64,000 bases of DNA from Leptasterias polaris. Lineage: Eukaryota; Echinodermata; Asteroidea; Forcipulatida; Asteriidae. The stretch is from NCBI GenBank assembly GCA_037783415.1, contig JAZGTN010000225.1, positions 558,001 through 622,000 on the forward strand. Reading direction: 5' to 3'. The position numbers and the translations under genes were made by a program. Positions 23,734 to 36,706 of the stretch are shown here, in pieces (the first letter of the stretch is position 1; every line of letters begins with the position of its first letter). The notes under the pieces were generated by a model that was not told the DNA's origin, made no database searches, and saw only the letters and a list, made by a program, of their open reading frames with translations.

Positions 23734-26700
23734 TTAGGTAAACTGGTTTGCTCGTTTGGCGAAGGCTGCTTTCTTGGCTGCTGCAGCTTCCTTATCTCTC
23801 TTAGCCTGTCTCTTTGCCTCGTATTTCTTTCGTTGCTCAGATACAATTTCATCTGCCAAATTCTGTGTGTCCTCGCCAGCCCGACCCTATGATATCAAGA
23901 AATATCATTAAAACAGTTTAAAATAACACCGTAACATCAGCGGTAGTTTGAAGTGGTAATTTGTTCACTAGAATCAGAGTTGGTGTTTGCTTTAGTTCTC
24001 CCGAAGACGAGCAGAGTTTACTGTCATGTTCAAAACGCAAAGACCAAAATGCCTCTTTTCAGAGCCAACTCCTCCCAATATTTGGGATGCTGTTATTCAT
24101 TTTGAACCTTTCCCCGATGAGGGTCCTGCTTGTTAATCTAGTGAAAGACATTCTAAATAAACAACTTTTGCTCAATAAAGGAACTCAATATTTTTATATT
24201 TTTATATAAAGTCCTAAAATACGAAAGAAACAAAACGTGTTTCTTACAGCCGTCTCAAAGAAGTTTGCGGCCCCTCCCACTCCCGCCTCTTCAACAGTTC
24301 TAGTTTTGCTCAAGACGATCTCATTACCCTTGACAATCTTGGTGTACCCTGATCCCTCTGGCATTTCTCCTTTCAAACATCTGGTCCATAGTAGCAAAAA
24401 CTGAAACATATCAAAAAAGTGAGGTCGTTATAATGGAAGCTCGCGGAGTGGCAACATTCAATAGATGTTTCTTTATCATAATAGGCCTGTTCATCGGGAT
24501 ATTGAATCATGCTAAGCTGATGAAGAACAATGAGCAAGGGGATTAACTGCCGGCCGGCATTATCAAATCATTTCATGCAAATATCAAAGTGGCAATGACT
24601 GTCTGAAAACCCCCAAAACATCATAGATATTCATCTTGCGATATTGGGCTCTGCAAGGGCGCCCTCACTGGTGGCAAATCAATTCAATCTGTGGTGCAAA
24701 ATGCAAATCATTAGAAACGCGATTCAAATGGATATCTATAGAGACTGGTCTCTCCAGCCATTTTTCAGTATTGTTCAGATGTTATCGTAAAATAATAGTA
24801 TTGACAATTATGTACTAAATTTGCGTTTCTTCAGCATGAACTTTTAACATTTTGCAATTTATTTCAGTTGCTGAGGCTTAACATTTTGTGACTCCCTCAT
24901 TTGAAAAAGTACAGCTGATGTAATCAATCCATTTAAAACTGTACATTTTAATTTCAAATGTTTCGTTTGTAGTGAATTCCTTTTCTTATTAGCATTTAGA
25001 AGACTCTACTATTCATCTTAACTATTGGTGCAGAACGCTTAACAAAAAGCTACTGACGTAACGTGGCGCACCCGCTGAGCTTTGCGGCTTTCGACAAGTG
25101 TTGGTATTTTCGACTCGGATCGAGATTTCTCAGCCCACCTCCCGAGCAGGGTTGGTTTCGACACGGATCGAGCACTCTATCCGGATCGACACCGTGTTGA
25201 AAAGTTGTAGATTGAAAAGGTCAGTCCACATTACACGGATCGCGATCAGAACGATTGTTGTAGTGTGAAAAGGCCTTATGTTGTTTTGTTAAGAGCAAAC
25301 CCATATAGCGCCCTCTCGTGCTTACCTCTCTGAAATTTAATTTGCCGTCCTGGTCCTCATCCACGGCTGCTATAATCTTCTTGAGCTCAAGGTGCGTCAG
25401 AGGATCTCCTCGTTTCTCCATCGCGTTTTTCAAATCATCGTAACAAACGAAATCATCCTTGTTATCATCGTATCTGTATACAAAGAAAATTATTGTTGTT
25501 GTGTTGTCATGTGACATCTTGACAGCATATCCCATTGGTTGGTTGTTTACATCGTTACTACAGTGAAGCATCTAATCCGTTATTGACGATTGAGTAACAT
25601 GTGATATTGATTTCAAACTTAGTATACAATTGGTTCGTTATAGTCACCTGACAAATGCATGCCTATCTCAATACTAGAGGATTGAACTACCATTACTATA
25701 ACATTTTAGATGCCCTAGCGTATGGCCCTTTTCGAAGCCACTGGCTTCAATCCAATCCAAACGCCATTTTGAAACTCATGCAAAATGCCCGGCTTATTAT
25801 GCTGGCTTCGCAGCAACAACGGCTTCAAATTTAGGCCGGCCTGTCTGGAAGGTAAGCTGCGCGCGCCACTGAAACTTTGCTGTGTTGGTGACGTCACATT
25901 CATAATGACAAAACTTTATTGGTCTGCTGCTCGCTGTCATTTTTTGCGGTATGGTAGCCATCAAACATTCTCGGTTTGCATAACCAAAACCAGGGGGGGG
26001 GGGCAGAAGGGGTGTTGCGCAATCATTTGCGATCGCTGTTTGGGTACACTCCATTTTAAAAATAGGTAATGACCATTAAAAAACAAAAAGAAATCCATGT
26101 ATACCGTTAAAATTCTCTCTTTATCAGCAATATCGTAAGAGTATTTTCAATTGTTGAGATGCTTAATTTTAAATAAAGTGCGTAAAAATATTATCGAAAA
26201 TTTTCCGTTGGTTTATTGCAGCGGCTAACGTGTATGAATGGGTCCAGGTGGGAATTTCGTTACAAATGGTCTCCCCTAAAATGGCTACAAATATCGACAT
26301 AATGTGAAAAAAATTATCGTTCATCCTCTGATTTTTTTTCCATTAACGTAATATTTAGGAATAGATCTTTCATTCCTGAAAGTTTAATCAAAATCCCTCG
26401 GTACATCCTCTAGATATTTGACGATTTGTAAAAGTGTTTTTGGAGAGAATGGATCCCGCCAATACTTATTTTGCGTTCAAACGATCTCTGTTGACGGACG
26501 GGAACATTTGCCGCAGGTAATTGTAATTCTGAGGCAACATACACATCTAAAACAGATATGTTATACATGTCGTTTAGGTTAAATATATGTTGTTTATTAA
26601 ATAGTTAATTTACTGAAGCAGTTGGCAAGGCAAAACAAAAATTTACAAATGTTTTCCTGGTGTAAAGATTTTGTGAATTTACAACATTTGAAGATAACAA

Positions 26701-28027
26701 TACCCTCTGATAAAATGGACTCGTCCAGGCAGTCTCAACGGCACGCAGCGGAGAGCAACCGTAAATTCAAATAGTGTGTACTGTGCATACACACACATCC
26801 GTTTGTACGTGGGGAGCTTCGACCAGTCCACGTCGCGATGGTCGAATGAGATTATTTTCAACGTAGGGGGCGCGCTGGTGGCGCTACCCCTTCCGCCCCC
26901 CCTGACCAAAACTGGACAAAATTCATCTCTTTAGTGGACATCATCCTCAGTAAACAGCGCCCTCATTATTGATAGTCTAGAAGGTGAACAACCTGCTTTG
27001 ATGATAGTTTAGTATTGTAAGTAATTTATGACACAAAACGAATTTGTCTTGGTATTTCACTTCATAATGTTGGTTAGTTCGGCGAACCATAAAGTATGGA
27101 GCCAAAGCCATGCAAGCAGGCGAAGCAGAGACGCTACAAAACGATACTTAGCAGATGTCGTCTGTTTATTTTGTCCATAGTGCTTGAAACTAAATTACAT
27201 TCCAATCCTCATAAATCTGATGTTGCCAAAAGCATTATCAAAACTTAGCAGATGTTGTTTGTTTGTTTTGTCCAAGAACGCTTAAAACTGATAAATCATT
27301 TCAAGTCTTGTAAAATCTGACGTTGAATCTAAAAAGCGCTCACGGTTATGGATTGTTTCTTTCCGGTCGATGCTTTGCTGTGGTTTACTTTTGTTGAAGA
27401 TCGATGTGATTCAATAACGCGGGTGTTTTTATAGCAGACGCAGACATTCGTATTATATTAACTATTTATCTTTAAGGTCGGTTAGGAACACACGTCTTAT
27501 GAAAGTGAATTATATGAAAGACAGGATTTTTTTCCATTACTTTGCAACAAATCTTTTTGACCGATCATTCTGTTTAAATTAAAGAATAATTGATAGGCCT
27601 AATGTACATATTACTATTAGTACTGTCGACTATTTATGGCTGAACCAAACCCTCTGAAGTTGATACATTAAAACGTCCTATTTCCGTCACCACCTTGACA
27701 ATATACTCTTAGTCTTAATAGATTACTGTGTTCATATGAACAATCTAGCTTGTTGGTAAGGAGCAGAGCACATTAATTACTTTTTTCCAGGTTTGATCAC
27801 GTCGTAGATCAATCTTCCTAAAAGTGCATCAACATTAAAAGAACTTACTCGGCAAACATGTCTTCATACATGGAGCATTGTTCCCGGGTGAATTCGCTGA
27901 ACTCTGGGTACGGGTGTGCGAACTCCTCATGTGGATCAATGTAGTCACGCATGTTTTTATCAACCTCTTTCCCTTCCTCTACTTTCACTCTTTTCTGGAG
28001 ACGTGATGCTAGCTCGTTATCGGCCAT
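23734..28027 (-). CDS. EFHD2: EF-hand domain protein of the EFHD1/EFHD2 (swiprosin) family
   Basis: Four coding exons in transcript order: 28027-27849, 25473-25326, 24400-24248, 23886-23734, all GT-AG, giving 210 aa. The N-terminus starts MADNELASRLQKR, like swiprosins. After a PYPEFSEFTREQ segment come two EF-hands: the first loop begins near YDDNKDDFV, and the second is DEDQDGKLNF, whose helix continues across the exon 2/3 junction. The FFETA motif and a Lys/Glu/Ala-rich coiled-coil tail end the protein. Family members are Ca2+-regulated actin-binding (EFHD2) or mitochondrial (EFHD1) proteins. The first EF loop looks degenerate (K and V at usual ligand or hydrophobic places) and the second looks canonical. 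Whether it is closer to EFHD1 or EFHD2 cannot be told. Confidence 0.92.
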
Positions 28028-28332
28028 GTTAAAGCAGGACGTAGATACTCACGTATGGGATCAACACAGACGGATTGTTCAAACCTTTGACTCGCTAGTT
28101 TACTTGTTTTATGATATGATGAATTTATCTGTACAAACTGTAAACATTGTGTTTCTCTATACACTCTTGTTGATATGACGCGTGCGCGTTCCGTTTGTTG
28201 CGTGACATGATCCAACGCAACGCTAAAAAGAGCGCCCCCGTTGACAACATTAAAAGCGGATATTGACGTCACAAACAAAGGCGTATAGATAGGTTGCAAT
28301 ATGACGTAAATCGGCCACCTTTACGGGCAATA
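28028..28332 (-). promoter_or_regulatory. Presumed promoter region of EF-hand gene with a CRE
   Basis: A perfect CRE palindrome TGACGTCA sits at 28264-28271, 237 bp upstream of the start codon. No TATA box was recognised. The transcription start is not known. Confidence 0.4.
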
Positions 28333-28497
28333 GACCTTATGCATTGACGTCACCAAGCCGCCATCTTAGAGGTAAACTGATGATGAAACAATGGAAACGC
28401 GCTGATTTGTACGCGCGGCGCACAGGCCTGGCCAATGAACATCTTCCTTTTGACCTCTAGGCGAGGGCGCCCTACTCAAATAACGTCATGTGCATAA
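28333..28497. mobile_element. MITE copy (CRE-carrying family), right end lost
   Basis: Starts TA then GACCTTATGCATTGACGTCA and runs in the opposite orientation to 36707-36875, including CTAAACTGATGATGAAACA-like and CGCGCGGCGCACA-like blocks. It ends GTGCATAAG, where the next element abuts, and lacks the terminal GTC. Confidence 0.8.
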
Positions 28498-29042
28498 GTG
28501 GGTGCGTTCGATTAGCTTCCCCGGGTCGACCCGGTCTGCTCATCCGGGTGAGCCCCTAACCATGAGCTAATCGAACGCCAACTTCCCCCAGCATTCACAC
28601 CGATGCATCTTGGGACAGCCGACCGGAACTACTTCCATTTTGTGCCGTATGTCCGATACTTTCCGTGGATTCACGAAAACATCGTAAAATAATTATTCTC
28701 AAGGTAAAACTGCAACATTAAACAATTTGTACAACCCCACGGTGATACAAAAGGTACCCGGCTTCGAATAAAAAAATACTTATTGCTCACAAAAACGATG
28801 TTGTAATGGCGAAAATGGGTGTCAAACTTCCTAAAATGTCCCGCTGAATTACAAACAAAATGGTGGCCATTGAGAAAGTTTTTCGCCGTGACGTCATGAA
28901 CCAGGGGCAGCCCGAAGTGACCCGCTCCACAAGCAGGGCACTTGGGGCTGACCCGGGTGAGCCCCGCGAATGACGTCAAAGCTATTCGAACGCACCGGGG
29001 GAAGACCTGGGTCGACCCGGGGAAGCTAATCGAACGCAACCA
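28498..29042. mobile_element. 545-bp GC-rich inverted-repeat element
   Basis: The left end AGTGGGTGCGTTCGATTAG is matched by the right end CTAATCGAACGCAACCACT, with one mismatch. The inverted ends continue inward through CTTCCCCGGGTCGACCC. Flanks are GCATA on the left and ATAAT on the right, so the target duplication may be ATA or TA. No transposase is encoded; the 122-aa minus ORF inside is not recognisable. A TGACGTCA occurs internally at 28889 and 28971. Confidence 0.75.
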
Positions 29043-32000
29043 CTATAATACCTAGATGGGACGCGCGTACACATACGCGCCGTTAGCCCTGCACAAAAAT
29101 CCCGGTTCTTTCATGGACGCGCTAAAAAGTCACGTGAACAAGGTAACGCGCTGAAAAGGAAAAAAATAAAATGTGCCTAAATGGTACTGTAGGCTATACA
29201 ATTTGACATGTTTGTGGTACATTTTGAAGACCCATTTCATTGAATAAATAACATAAAGCAAGATTCATCAACTCAGCATAAGCAAAAAAGCGTTAAATAC
29301 GGACACATCACAAGGGGATAGGCCTAGTCAATTATTTTTCACCGAAATTAGAATACAAGTTTTAGATCGTCATACACAGCAATCTGATTAAGTAAAAATA
29401 AATTAACTTATTTATATTGAAAGCAAAATCATAGAGTCTAGGTTTGTAGCATCGCAATACCAAGATCTGAAAAGTTCCCAATGAAGGACATTCATTCGTA
29501 GTCTATGATTTACAATGACCAGGGTCATCGGGGTTCCCCGCAAACCATATAGTGATACGTTGGTCTTTTTACAGATGAAGTGAACACAACTGGCATGGGT
29601 TATACAAATAATGACTGTTTTAATAACGCGTGTGTCCGGGAGAAAATTCCTCAATGCAACGCCAGACATGACCAGAAATAACCTACCATAAGATGTGTAC
29701 AACATTTTATATCGAGGATTCTTGATTACCCTTCGCATGCTCAAAAAACAACTTAATTAGTAATAAGATGGATACAAACATTTATTTGCTGTCGTATCGG
29801 TGTAGCAGAGAAGTTAGCGTGGGAATTTTTAAAAATCAAATAAATAAGAAGCGTTTCATTATAATAATAATAATAATAATTCGATTTATAATGCGCCAAT
29901 TCCAGGCAAGCCTGTTCAAAGGCGCATGACAATAAAAAGGGGAAAACCACTGAAAATTACAGTACACTATACAAGATTAAAAATACACAGCGAAACCGAA
30001 GCATTGAATGAGCATAAAAATACAAAACAGAAATAAACAATACTAAGGAAATACAAGAAAAATTACGAGCAAACCAAAAATTACGAGCGTAAGCTATCGA
30101 TAGATATGATCTTTCTATTCCAACAGAGACAAAAAAAAGGATTTATCTTGAGTGTGTGTGTTGTGTTTATTTTTGGTTGACTTTCTCGTGTTTTCTATAT
30201 TCGTATTTAACTATTTATTTAATTTTAAACAATTTTGTACTCACACTTTTGGGGTCGTTTATTCGAAACGTGTAGAACGTGGATACACTCGTCAAGTTTC
30301 CATTCGCTTGATGGGTTCAAAAAGGGACCCCTTTTTTTTTTTTTTTTTTTTACAATTCAAACAACACAGCAGTCTTTGGTTGCAAAGTTAGATTAATTTG
30401 ACACGTTTTCTTCATATATTTAAGTCCCCATACAAGAAACAAAACAAAATGATATACATTTAGGGTATTATATTACTATTTATATATATACGGTTTGTTT
30501 TTTAACCTAAAGAGAGAAGGGGTGGTATAAAATGAACAACATCCGTTCATCATCATGGCGGCATTTCATCATGGCGGCATTCCTACATTGCCAGAAATCT
30601 AGAATGGAATACTTTTAATCCCGGGCACTGTTTGTTTATCATCACGCATGGATACGTCATAAAACAATAATTATGGCTTAAGTCAGTTGTGACATAGTTT
30701 GTGGCATAACTTTTCGTGTTGACTCATCCGCTCGGCCACTGAGAGCGTGTTAGAACACGAGCAATTAACGTAGCAGACGACAACAAAACTACCCGGACTC
30801 GTACATTCTTGACCAAGTGGTGTTTCTTATACCCGTTGTTTGAAGCAATAATAATGTGCAATGTATTTCATTTTTCTTCATTAAGTGATACAGTTAAAAC
30901 AAAAACAAACAAACAAACAAACAAATATTTTCTTCATATTAATCAATAACAAACACAACACTATACACTTCCCTACATAACTATCGATCAACCCATTCGC
31001 CGTCTGTGCTAGATGGGAGACCCACATGACTGTGGGTCATATACGCCGCCCTTATTGGTGTCAAGATGGCGGATTTTGCAAACTTAGTACTCATTTATAT
31101 CAAAAAGAAAATTAGCTGTCGCAAACTGCTTTTACTAACCAAATTGACCTTTGGTACAAATACACAAATTGCTCAAGGCCTCACGTTTCGACTCTTCAGC
31201 GGTCTTGGTCTTTTTGAACAAAGGCTTCAAATCAGCCTTTGAGGGAGACTCTGCTACAAGGTCGAAACGTCACGGCTATAATTAATAATATTTGTGCATC
31301 ATCATGAGTTTCTTAAAATATGACCAATGCTCACGCTCACTAAATCCAACAAGGTGTACAGACTAAGTTCAGTTACGACTGTTGTAAACTGTAGAGATGC
31401 AACTATATACATCACGAACTGTTTCTGGTTATACTGATCATATTCTGTAGGTGAATTTTACGTCAGAACCTTGTTTCTGGTCGGGGTCGCATAGTTTCAT
31501 CCATTGTTGCTAAATGTGGGACCGCGTCGGCTGGTTTCTATAGCAATTTTGATCGCATCTTTGTTTAGTTTGAATGGGCAACAGTTTATCGATAATTCAA
31601 TCTCAATTTTGCAATGAAAAGGGGTGACCAACAAAGCACACCAGTTTCAGGTTAAAAATAGTTTATGAATCTCAATATTTTTTTATACAAATGCAAAAAA
31701 GGTGATTTTGATAAGCAAGGCTATACATTAAGTCTTATAAGGTGGTTTAGCTACGGTTAGATGAGAACATGTTCAGTATATAGAAATGATGGCCACATCT
31801 TGTTTTATTTTTAGTACATTAAAACATATTCACACACAAAATCAAACTATAATTGTAATATAGTTGTTAATAGGATAACAAAATATAGATTTACACTCAA
31901 TTTAACTAAAGATCTACATGTTTTATGCCTATAGCTCCACAATGGTAAGAGAGCTTCATAAAACATCTCTCACTGACCCTGTGAGTATTTTGATCGAGGA

Positions 32001-33163
32001 CCACTTAAAAATCTGTGAATGCAGGTAATGTTCTTTACTTCTGCACTGTTGTGATAATTATTTTCAATTATATATTAGGTACCGGTAGTACATCCGTCTG
32101 TGTAAAAGAAACTGTCATGGTAACGGATGTTCTCTATTGTTGTTGCAGAATACACCAGGTGAACTATATTAGTGCTCTAAAACCGTGTGTGATTTATGAA
32201 GCTTGTTATTATACAGTGGACAAAGAATCCCGAAATATCGCAGAGCAAGTGGACGGAGTCAACAAAACAAATACACAATGAACAATTACATCACAGTGTT
32301 TGCTTGTTACTGAAATCAAATTGCTTTCACTGGGCTGAGGGTAGTGAAATGACAGACAGAGAAACGAAAAGGTTACACACACTTTAAAGTGTTCAAAATA
32401 ACTTCATTTTTTAATAAAATAATTACAAATCTTCATGAAAATAACTATATTGTCGCATGAACTAGAAATGTTGGTTTTAATGCAAGTGTCGTTTTCATAC
32501 ATGCTTATCAGTGGCAACCACGCATTGGACAAAACTGTATATAGGCCTACCGTGTATTTCCTTCCTTCATGTTTACACTGAGCTCAGATTACCATTTTGT
32601 GCGGGCGGTCTTGAGTATCACAACATGGTTTGGTATAGTTCTGCCTTGATGATGAAATGTTAAACAACTTCTTTTAAATGAAGAATATGTGTATGTTTTG
32701 TTAAATTTCGGATAGCACTATTGATTCGTTTAGTAATATAGGTAATGTGATATCACTGTACTGGTAAATTGTTGTAGGCCTATTGTTTGCAATAAAGGCC
32801 GCCAAACAGGTTCACATTTAACTACACTTTTTCACATTTCACATTTTTTTTGAAATACATAGCATTTGTTCTTAAAGTTGTCTATAAAATGTTAAAATCA
32901 TGCTATTTTTCTTCATAAAATATTGCTGGAGGCACAAAGTTAGAACCTGGTGCACTTAAAACAAATGTTTTACATTTTTTTATTTTATTAATTCTATTTT
33001 GTTAGCAAACAAATTTGCCAAATTGCGTACCATCATACTTATTGCTGCATCATACCATTATACAAAAAATACGCACACATTTTTATTAACAATTATGTAC
33101 TATTGGGAAAGCTGACAAAAATAAAAGTTTAATTGTGGTTCGAATTGATATAATTTAGGTCAA
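29043..33163. other. Intergenic, repeat fragments only
   Basis: Contains a minus-strand LINE-like tail (29863-29945), a T22 run near 30331-30352, an ACAAACAAAC microsatellite near 30900-30924 and no recognisable exon. The 110-aa minus ORF at 29412-29744 has no family features that I can identify. Confidence 0.5.
29863..29945 (-). mobile_element. Retrotransposon 3' tail fragment
   Basis: On the minus strand, a TGGCGCATTATAAAT block is followed by repeated ATT units. The same design, AGCGCAATATAAATGC then ATT units, follows a recognisable LINE ORF end at 53408-53640. Confidence 0.5.
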
Positions 33164-33410
33164 GGGATAGATTTTTCTATCCCTTGTTCCTCAAACCTAG
33201 CCAAAAAGATGAGGGGATAGAATTTTCTATCCCTTGTTCCTCAAACCCAGCCAAAAAGATGAGGGGATAGAATTTTCTATCCCTTGTTCCTCAAACCTAG
33301 CCGAAATGTGGAAGGGATAGATTTTTGTATCATTTGCTGCTCAAACCAAGCAAAAAAGAGGAGGGGATAGATTTGTTTATCCCTTGGACCACAAACATGA
33401 CAAAATGTGC
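33164..33410. repeat. 50-bp tandem repeat, about five copies, with internal palindrome
   Basis: Units start GGGATAGAATTTTCTATCCC (a 20-bp near-perfect hairpin) and continue TTGTTCCTCAAACC and an AAAAAGATGAG-type end. The first three units are nearly identical and the last two diverge. Confidence 0.92.
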
Positions 33411-34350
33411 GTTATATTGCCAACAAATAACTGGAGTTTATTAACTTTTTAATTGTTAGCTTTAAAAAACTAGATTGATTTCTAAAATCTGGAGCATGTT
33501 TTTCACAATTTAGAGGAAAAAATGGTAAAAGACAAATTTGTTGCTTTAAAATCCTGTTTCGATTGAAATTTTCGGACTTTTATGACAATTTGAAGCAGTA
33601 AATTTGAATGTGAAAAAATGCAGTTAAATGTGAACCTGTTGCCAGTAGTTTTGCCAACGAACGGGTAGGGACAACTCACAGCTGTGACGTCACAAGAAGC
33701 CATATCATCCATTATCCAGAATTTGAAAAGAATCGAACACGAGCCTTCATAATGCTCAGCTATAATATATCGGCAAACTAAGTCAGGGAAAAATGTGCAC
33801 ATCGCAGGACCTCATGAAAACCCAGATGTTGGGGACTTCCCTTCATCATATCCCGTTGTTTTAGACTTGGTGTTTATCGTGACTTAACAATTTTTTGAGG
33901 GCGACCTTTGCTTGCCACTATACCAAATCCTAACTGTGATTTGACAAACACGCTCACAAACATAGGCCTACTCGATGTTCGTTATACACTGTGTGCACTC
34001 TCAATGTTTAGATACCATCAATCAAGTGAAGTCAAGTGGCGTCAATCGTCGATGCAGCCAAGTTTGAGACTGTAACAGGAAATATTCAGTGTCTTGCGAC
34101 ACGTTATTTAAACCATGCCGTCGCGCTTTAAATACAACGGTTGAGGTATAGGCCCCTCCCGCCCCCCCCCCCCCCCCCCCCCCCCCCTATGTACGTCCAT
34201 TTACTGCTTTTTCTGAACTCTGTTTAATTTAGAAGTCACCTTTCTACAAGAAAACAAACAGCGTTTTCTACTGATCTGAAATATTTTTCAGACAAATTGA
34301 CATTGGGTAAATAATTAGTTACAGGCAAACATCAATGTTTGCCGATTTAA
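33411..34350. other. Intergenic, left of piggyBac element
   Basis: Contains a C26 homopolymer at 34162-34187. The TTAA at 34347-34350 is the left target site of the element that follows. No gene was recognised. Confidence 0.5.
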
Positions 34351-35054
34351 CCCTTTCGCGCCCGACGGGACTTTCAAGTCCCAGCCCAATCTTTCACTGG
34401 CTACTTAAAAAAAAAAAGCCCTTTGCAGTCTATTCAGGTATGAAAGGACTCATGAGTCACTGATTATGCTATCAACAACAATGCTGCCCTCTGTTGTTAG
34501 GGGTAGCTTTTTCTCAACTGTTTACTTCGACCTGATGCGCGTCCTTTTACTGTCAATTTATGTGCCAACTTCCAGCTCAAGAAAATCAACTTTCCTGTGC
34601 AGGTAAACACTTCTATATTTGTTATATTGATAAAACATGCTATATAGATTGTTCTGATAAAGTAAACTTAGTGGTAAATATGAGTAACGTATAAATATGG
34701 GCCATTTTGTTGATGGGACTTGTACATCCCGACAGGCTGTGCGTGCATAGTGGGGAATGACATGTACATGACGAATGTACACGTACATACATACATACAC
34801 ATGTACATGGACATACACGTTCAGCACACATACAATACATGTACATGTATATGTACACATGTATGTGCAAGTTGTTGTATACATGTAAAATACATACAAG
34901 GGTACATATTATGATAATTGTCTTAGAGGTATTCAATAAAATTTTACTATTTTGAACTAAGGTTGATTATTTTACCCAGGCACTCTTGAAAATACTGATC
35001 AATTAATATTTCGTGGTTGTTTGTATTGATTTTCTCCAGATAGAATCAAATAAT

Positions 35055-35880
35055 ATGGCATCTACAAGTACAAAGAAAAGCGTGTCAGCAGAGCTCTTTC
35101 TTGAATCCATACTTGAAGGTATTCCAAGCTACGGATCAGATGAAGATATCCCTATTGAGTCGGACATGGATCAGGAGGAATTCTTCTCCGACACTCTACC
35201 CCAACCAGGATTGCCATAAGGTTTATCGCGAATAGCAAAATACCAAGAGAGGGCGCTGTTTTGCCGCACATGATGGTGTAGTGAAAGGGGGCAACCCGGG
35301 AACTCGCGCACGACGACAGACTGTAGCATTTGCCCCCTCTGCCCTCCCATGATCCATTGCGATTCTGAATCGCGATAAACCTTATTGGATGACAATGATG
35401 TTCCGCAGCCACAGCTAGCTGAAGACTCGGACTCTGATGACGAAGATGACGTACCCCTAAGTTCCCTGCAGAAAAATCGTGATGCAGCACGACGATGGAA
35501 GAAGAGAGAATTAGAAACAGTAATTCCTGACTTCTTCGAAAATGCGGGTGTCTGCAACAAAGAGAAGTTTGCAGGCTGCTCCACACCGACTGAGGCATTT
35601 CTGATGTGATTTTTTTTTGTATCAGTCGAATCTCTACGCCGTGCAAAAGGGTAGAAAGTTCCAACCACTCACAGAGAGTGAGCTTCTTGGATTTGTTGGA
35701 ATTAACTTTTTCATGGGCTACCACCACCTCCCATCGTACCGCAATTATTGGTGCACTGATCCAGATCTTCACATTGGTGTTGTAGCTGAGATAATGCCCC
35801 GCAATCGTTTTGCGGACATATTGTCCGTTCTTCACTTGAACGACAACCTGCAAATCCCTAAAGAAAACAAAGACCGGAGG
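35055..35880 (+). pseudogene. piggyBac transposase remnant
   Basis: From the ATG at 35055 an acidic N-terminal region (SYGSDEDIPIESDMDQEE) runs into a MITE insertion at 35218. The frame resumes at about 35386 and continues through an acidic block to FADILSVLHLND, typical of the start of the piggyBac transposase domain. A T-rich frame change lies at 35607-35620. The ORF stops dead at a G20 run (35879-35898), and the catalytic Asp-containing region is absent. It is non-functional. Confidence 0.85.
35218..35383. mobile_element. 166-bp MITE nested in the piggyBac transposase
   Basis: The ends AAGGTTTATCGCGA and TCGCGATAAACCTT are perfect inverted repeats. AT flanks both sides (35216-35217, 35384-35385). 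Removing the element and one AT puts the transposase frame back in register, so its boundaries are well supported. Confidence 0.88.
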
Positions 35881-35898
35881 GGGGGGGGGGGGGGGGGG
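35879..35898. repeat. G20 homopolymer at transposase break
   Basis: Twenty consecutive G bases mark where recognisable transposase sequence ends. Confidence 0.9.
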
Positions 35899-36706
35899 CT
35901 ACAGCCCCATTTGCCTGTGCCACTGGGTTACATTGATTTACAATATGACATTTCTAATCAAATAGTGTAACTGAAATAGACCTTTATTGCAATAATAAGA
36001 CCATCTTTTGCAAGTTCTGTCAATAGAAAAAGTTCCATGTAAAAGCAGTGAAAATGACAATAATAATGTACGAAAAAAAGGAACCAGACTAATTTACTTC
36101 CAGCCTCGATCTGGTGACAATCATTTTTGTGTGTGATTGCAGAAAATAAATGTTGAACCACCATGATGAAGACTAATAATGTGTCTGTTTGTATTTACTG
36201 ATATATTAATTTTATTGGAAATTGGATTCAAAACTCGGACCTCGTAGCCTGTCGGGACTTTGAAGTCCCATCACTAATTATGCATGATAATTAGCGAAAA
36301 TAAAAATAAAACAACTTTTTTTCTTCAAATTTTCATTGTACTCGCTATAACCGGTTTAGAAAAAAATTACATGTAAAATTGAGTGTAAGATAAATAATTT
36401 GGGTAGGAAAGGGTTAACGCAAGCTTCTTCTAGTTGACCAGGACGTGTTTTTACTTACACCACTTTAGTACAAATTATTTCTTTGGCTTCAAATTCACTG
36501 AGTACACAGTACTCAGTTTAAATTCCTTTATCTCTACTAACTTAACATGTCAATTATTTTTGTAACATTAAATTCTTTAACATTTGCAGGACATACCCTC
36601 TTGCTATTTAACTATGATCGTCAGCTTTTTGTGCTTGTATATCCGAGTAATGAATGTGTTACCTTTATACAGAAATTGGAGTAAATGATTAGAATTAGTA
36701 GTTATA

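Larger units (their letters stand above)
34351..36413 (+). mobile_element. Decayed piggyBac-like DNA transposon with TTAA targets
   Basis: TTAA (34347-34350) is followed by CCCTTTCGCGCCC; the right end reads GGGTAGGAAAGGG then TTAA (36414-36417). TTAA duplication plus CCC...GGG ends is the piggyBac signature, and the interior holds a piggyBac transposase remnant. Subterminal palindromic motifs recur: GGGACTTTCAAGTCCC near 34367, a GGGACTTGTACATCCC version near 34716, and GGGACTTTGAAGTCCC near 36254. These may be transposase-binding sites. The element is dead: its transposase is interrupted and lacks the catalytic core. Confidence 0.87.

Noticed and set aside
25070..25260. Possible MITE with GGATCGA motifs
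   Set aside because: Several CGGATCG-type motifs are present, but I could not define matching ends or a target duplication.
28671..29039. 122-aa minus-strand ORF
   Set aside because: Lies almost wholly inside the inverted-repeat element and shows no transposase motif.
29412..29744. 110-aa minus-strand ORF
   Set aside because: No recognisable motif, splice partners or neighbouring exons; length is possible by chance in 64 kb.
35152..35853. 233-aa and 165-aa minus-strand ORFs
   Set aside because: They run antisense through the piggyBac transposase and the nested MITE; no family features.
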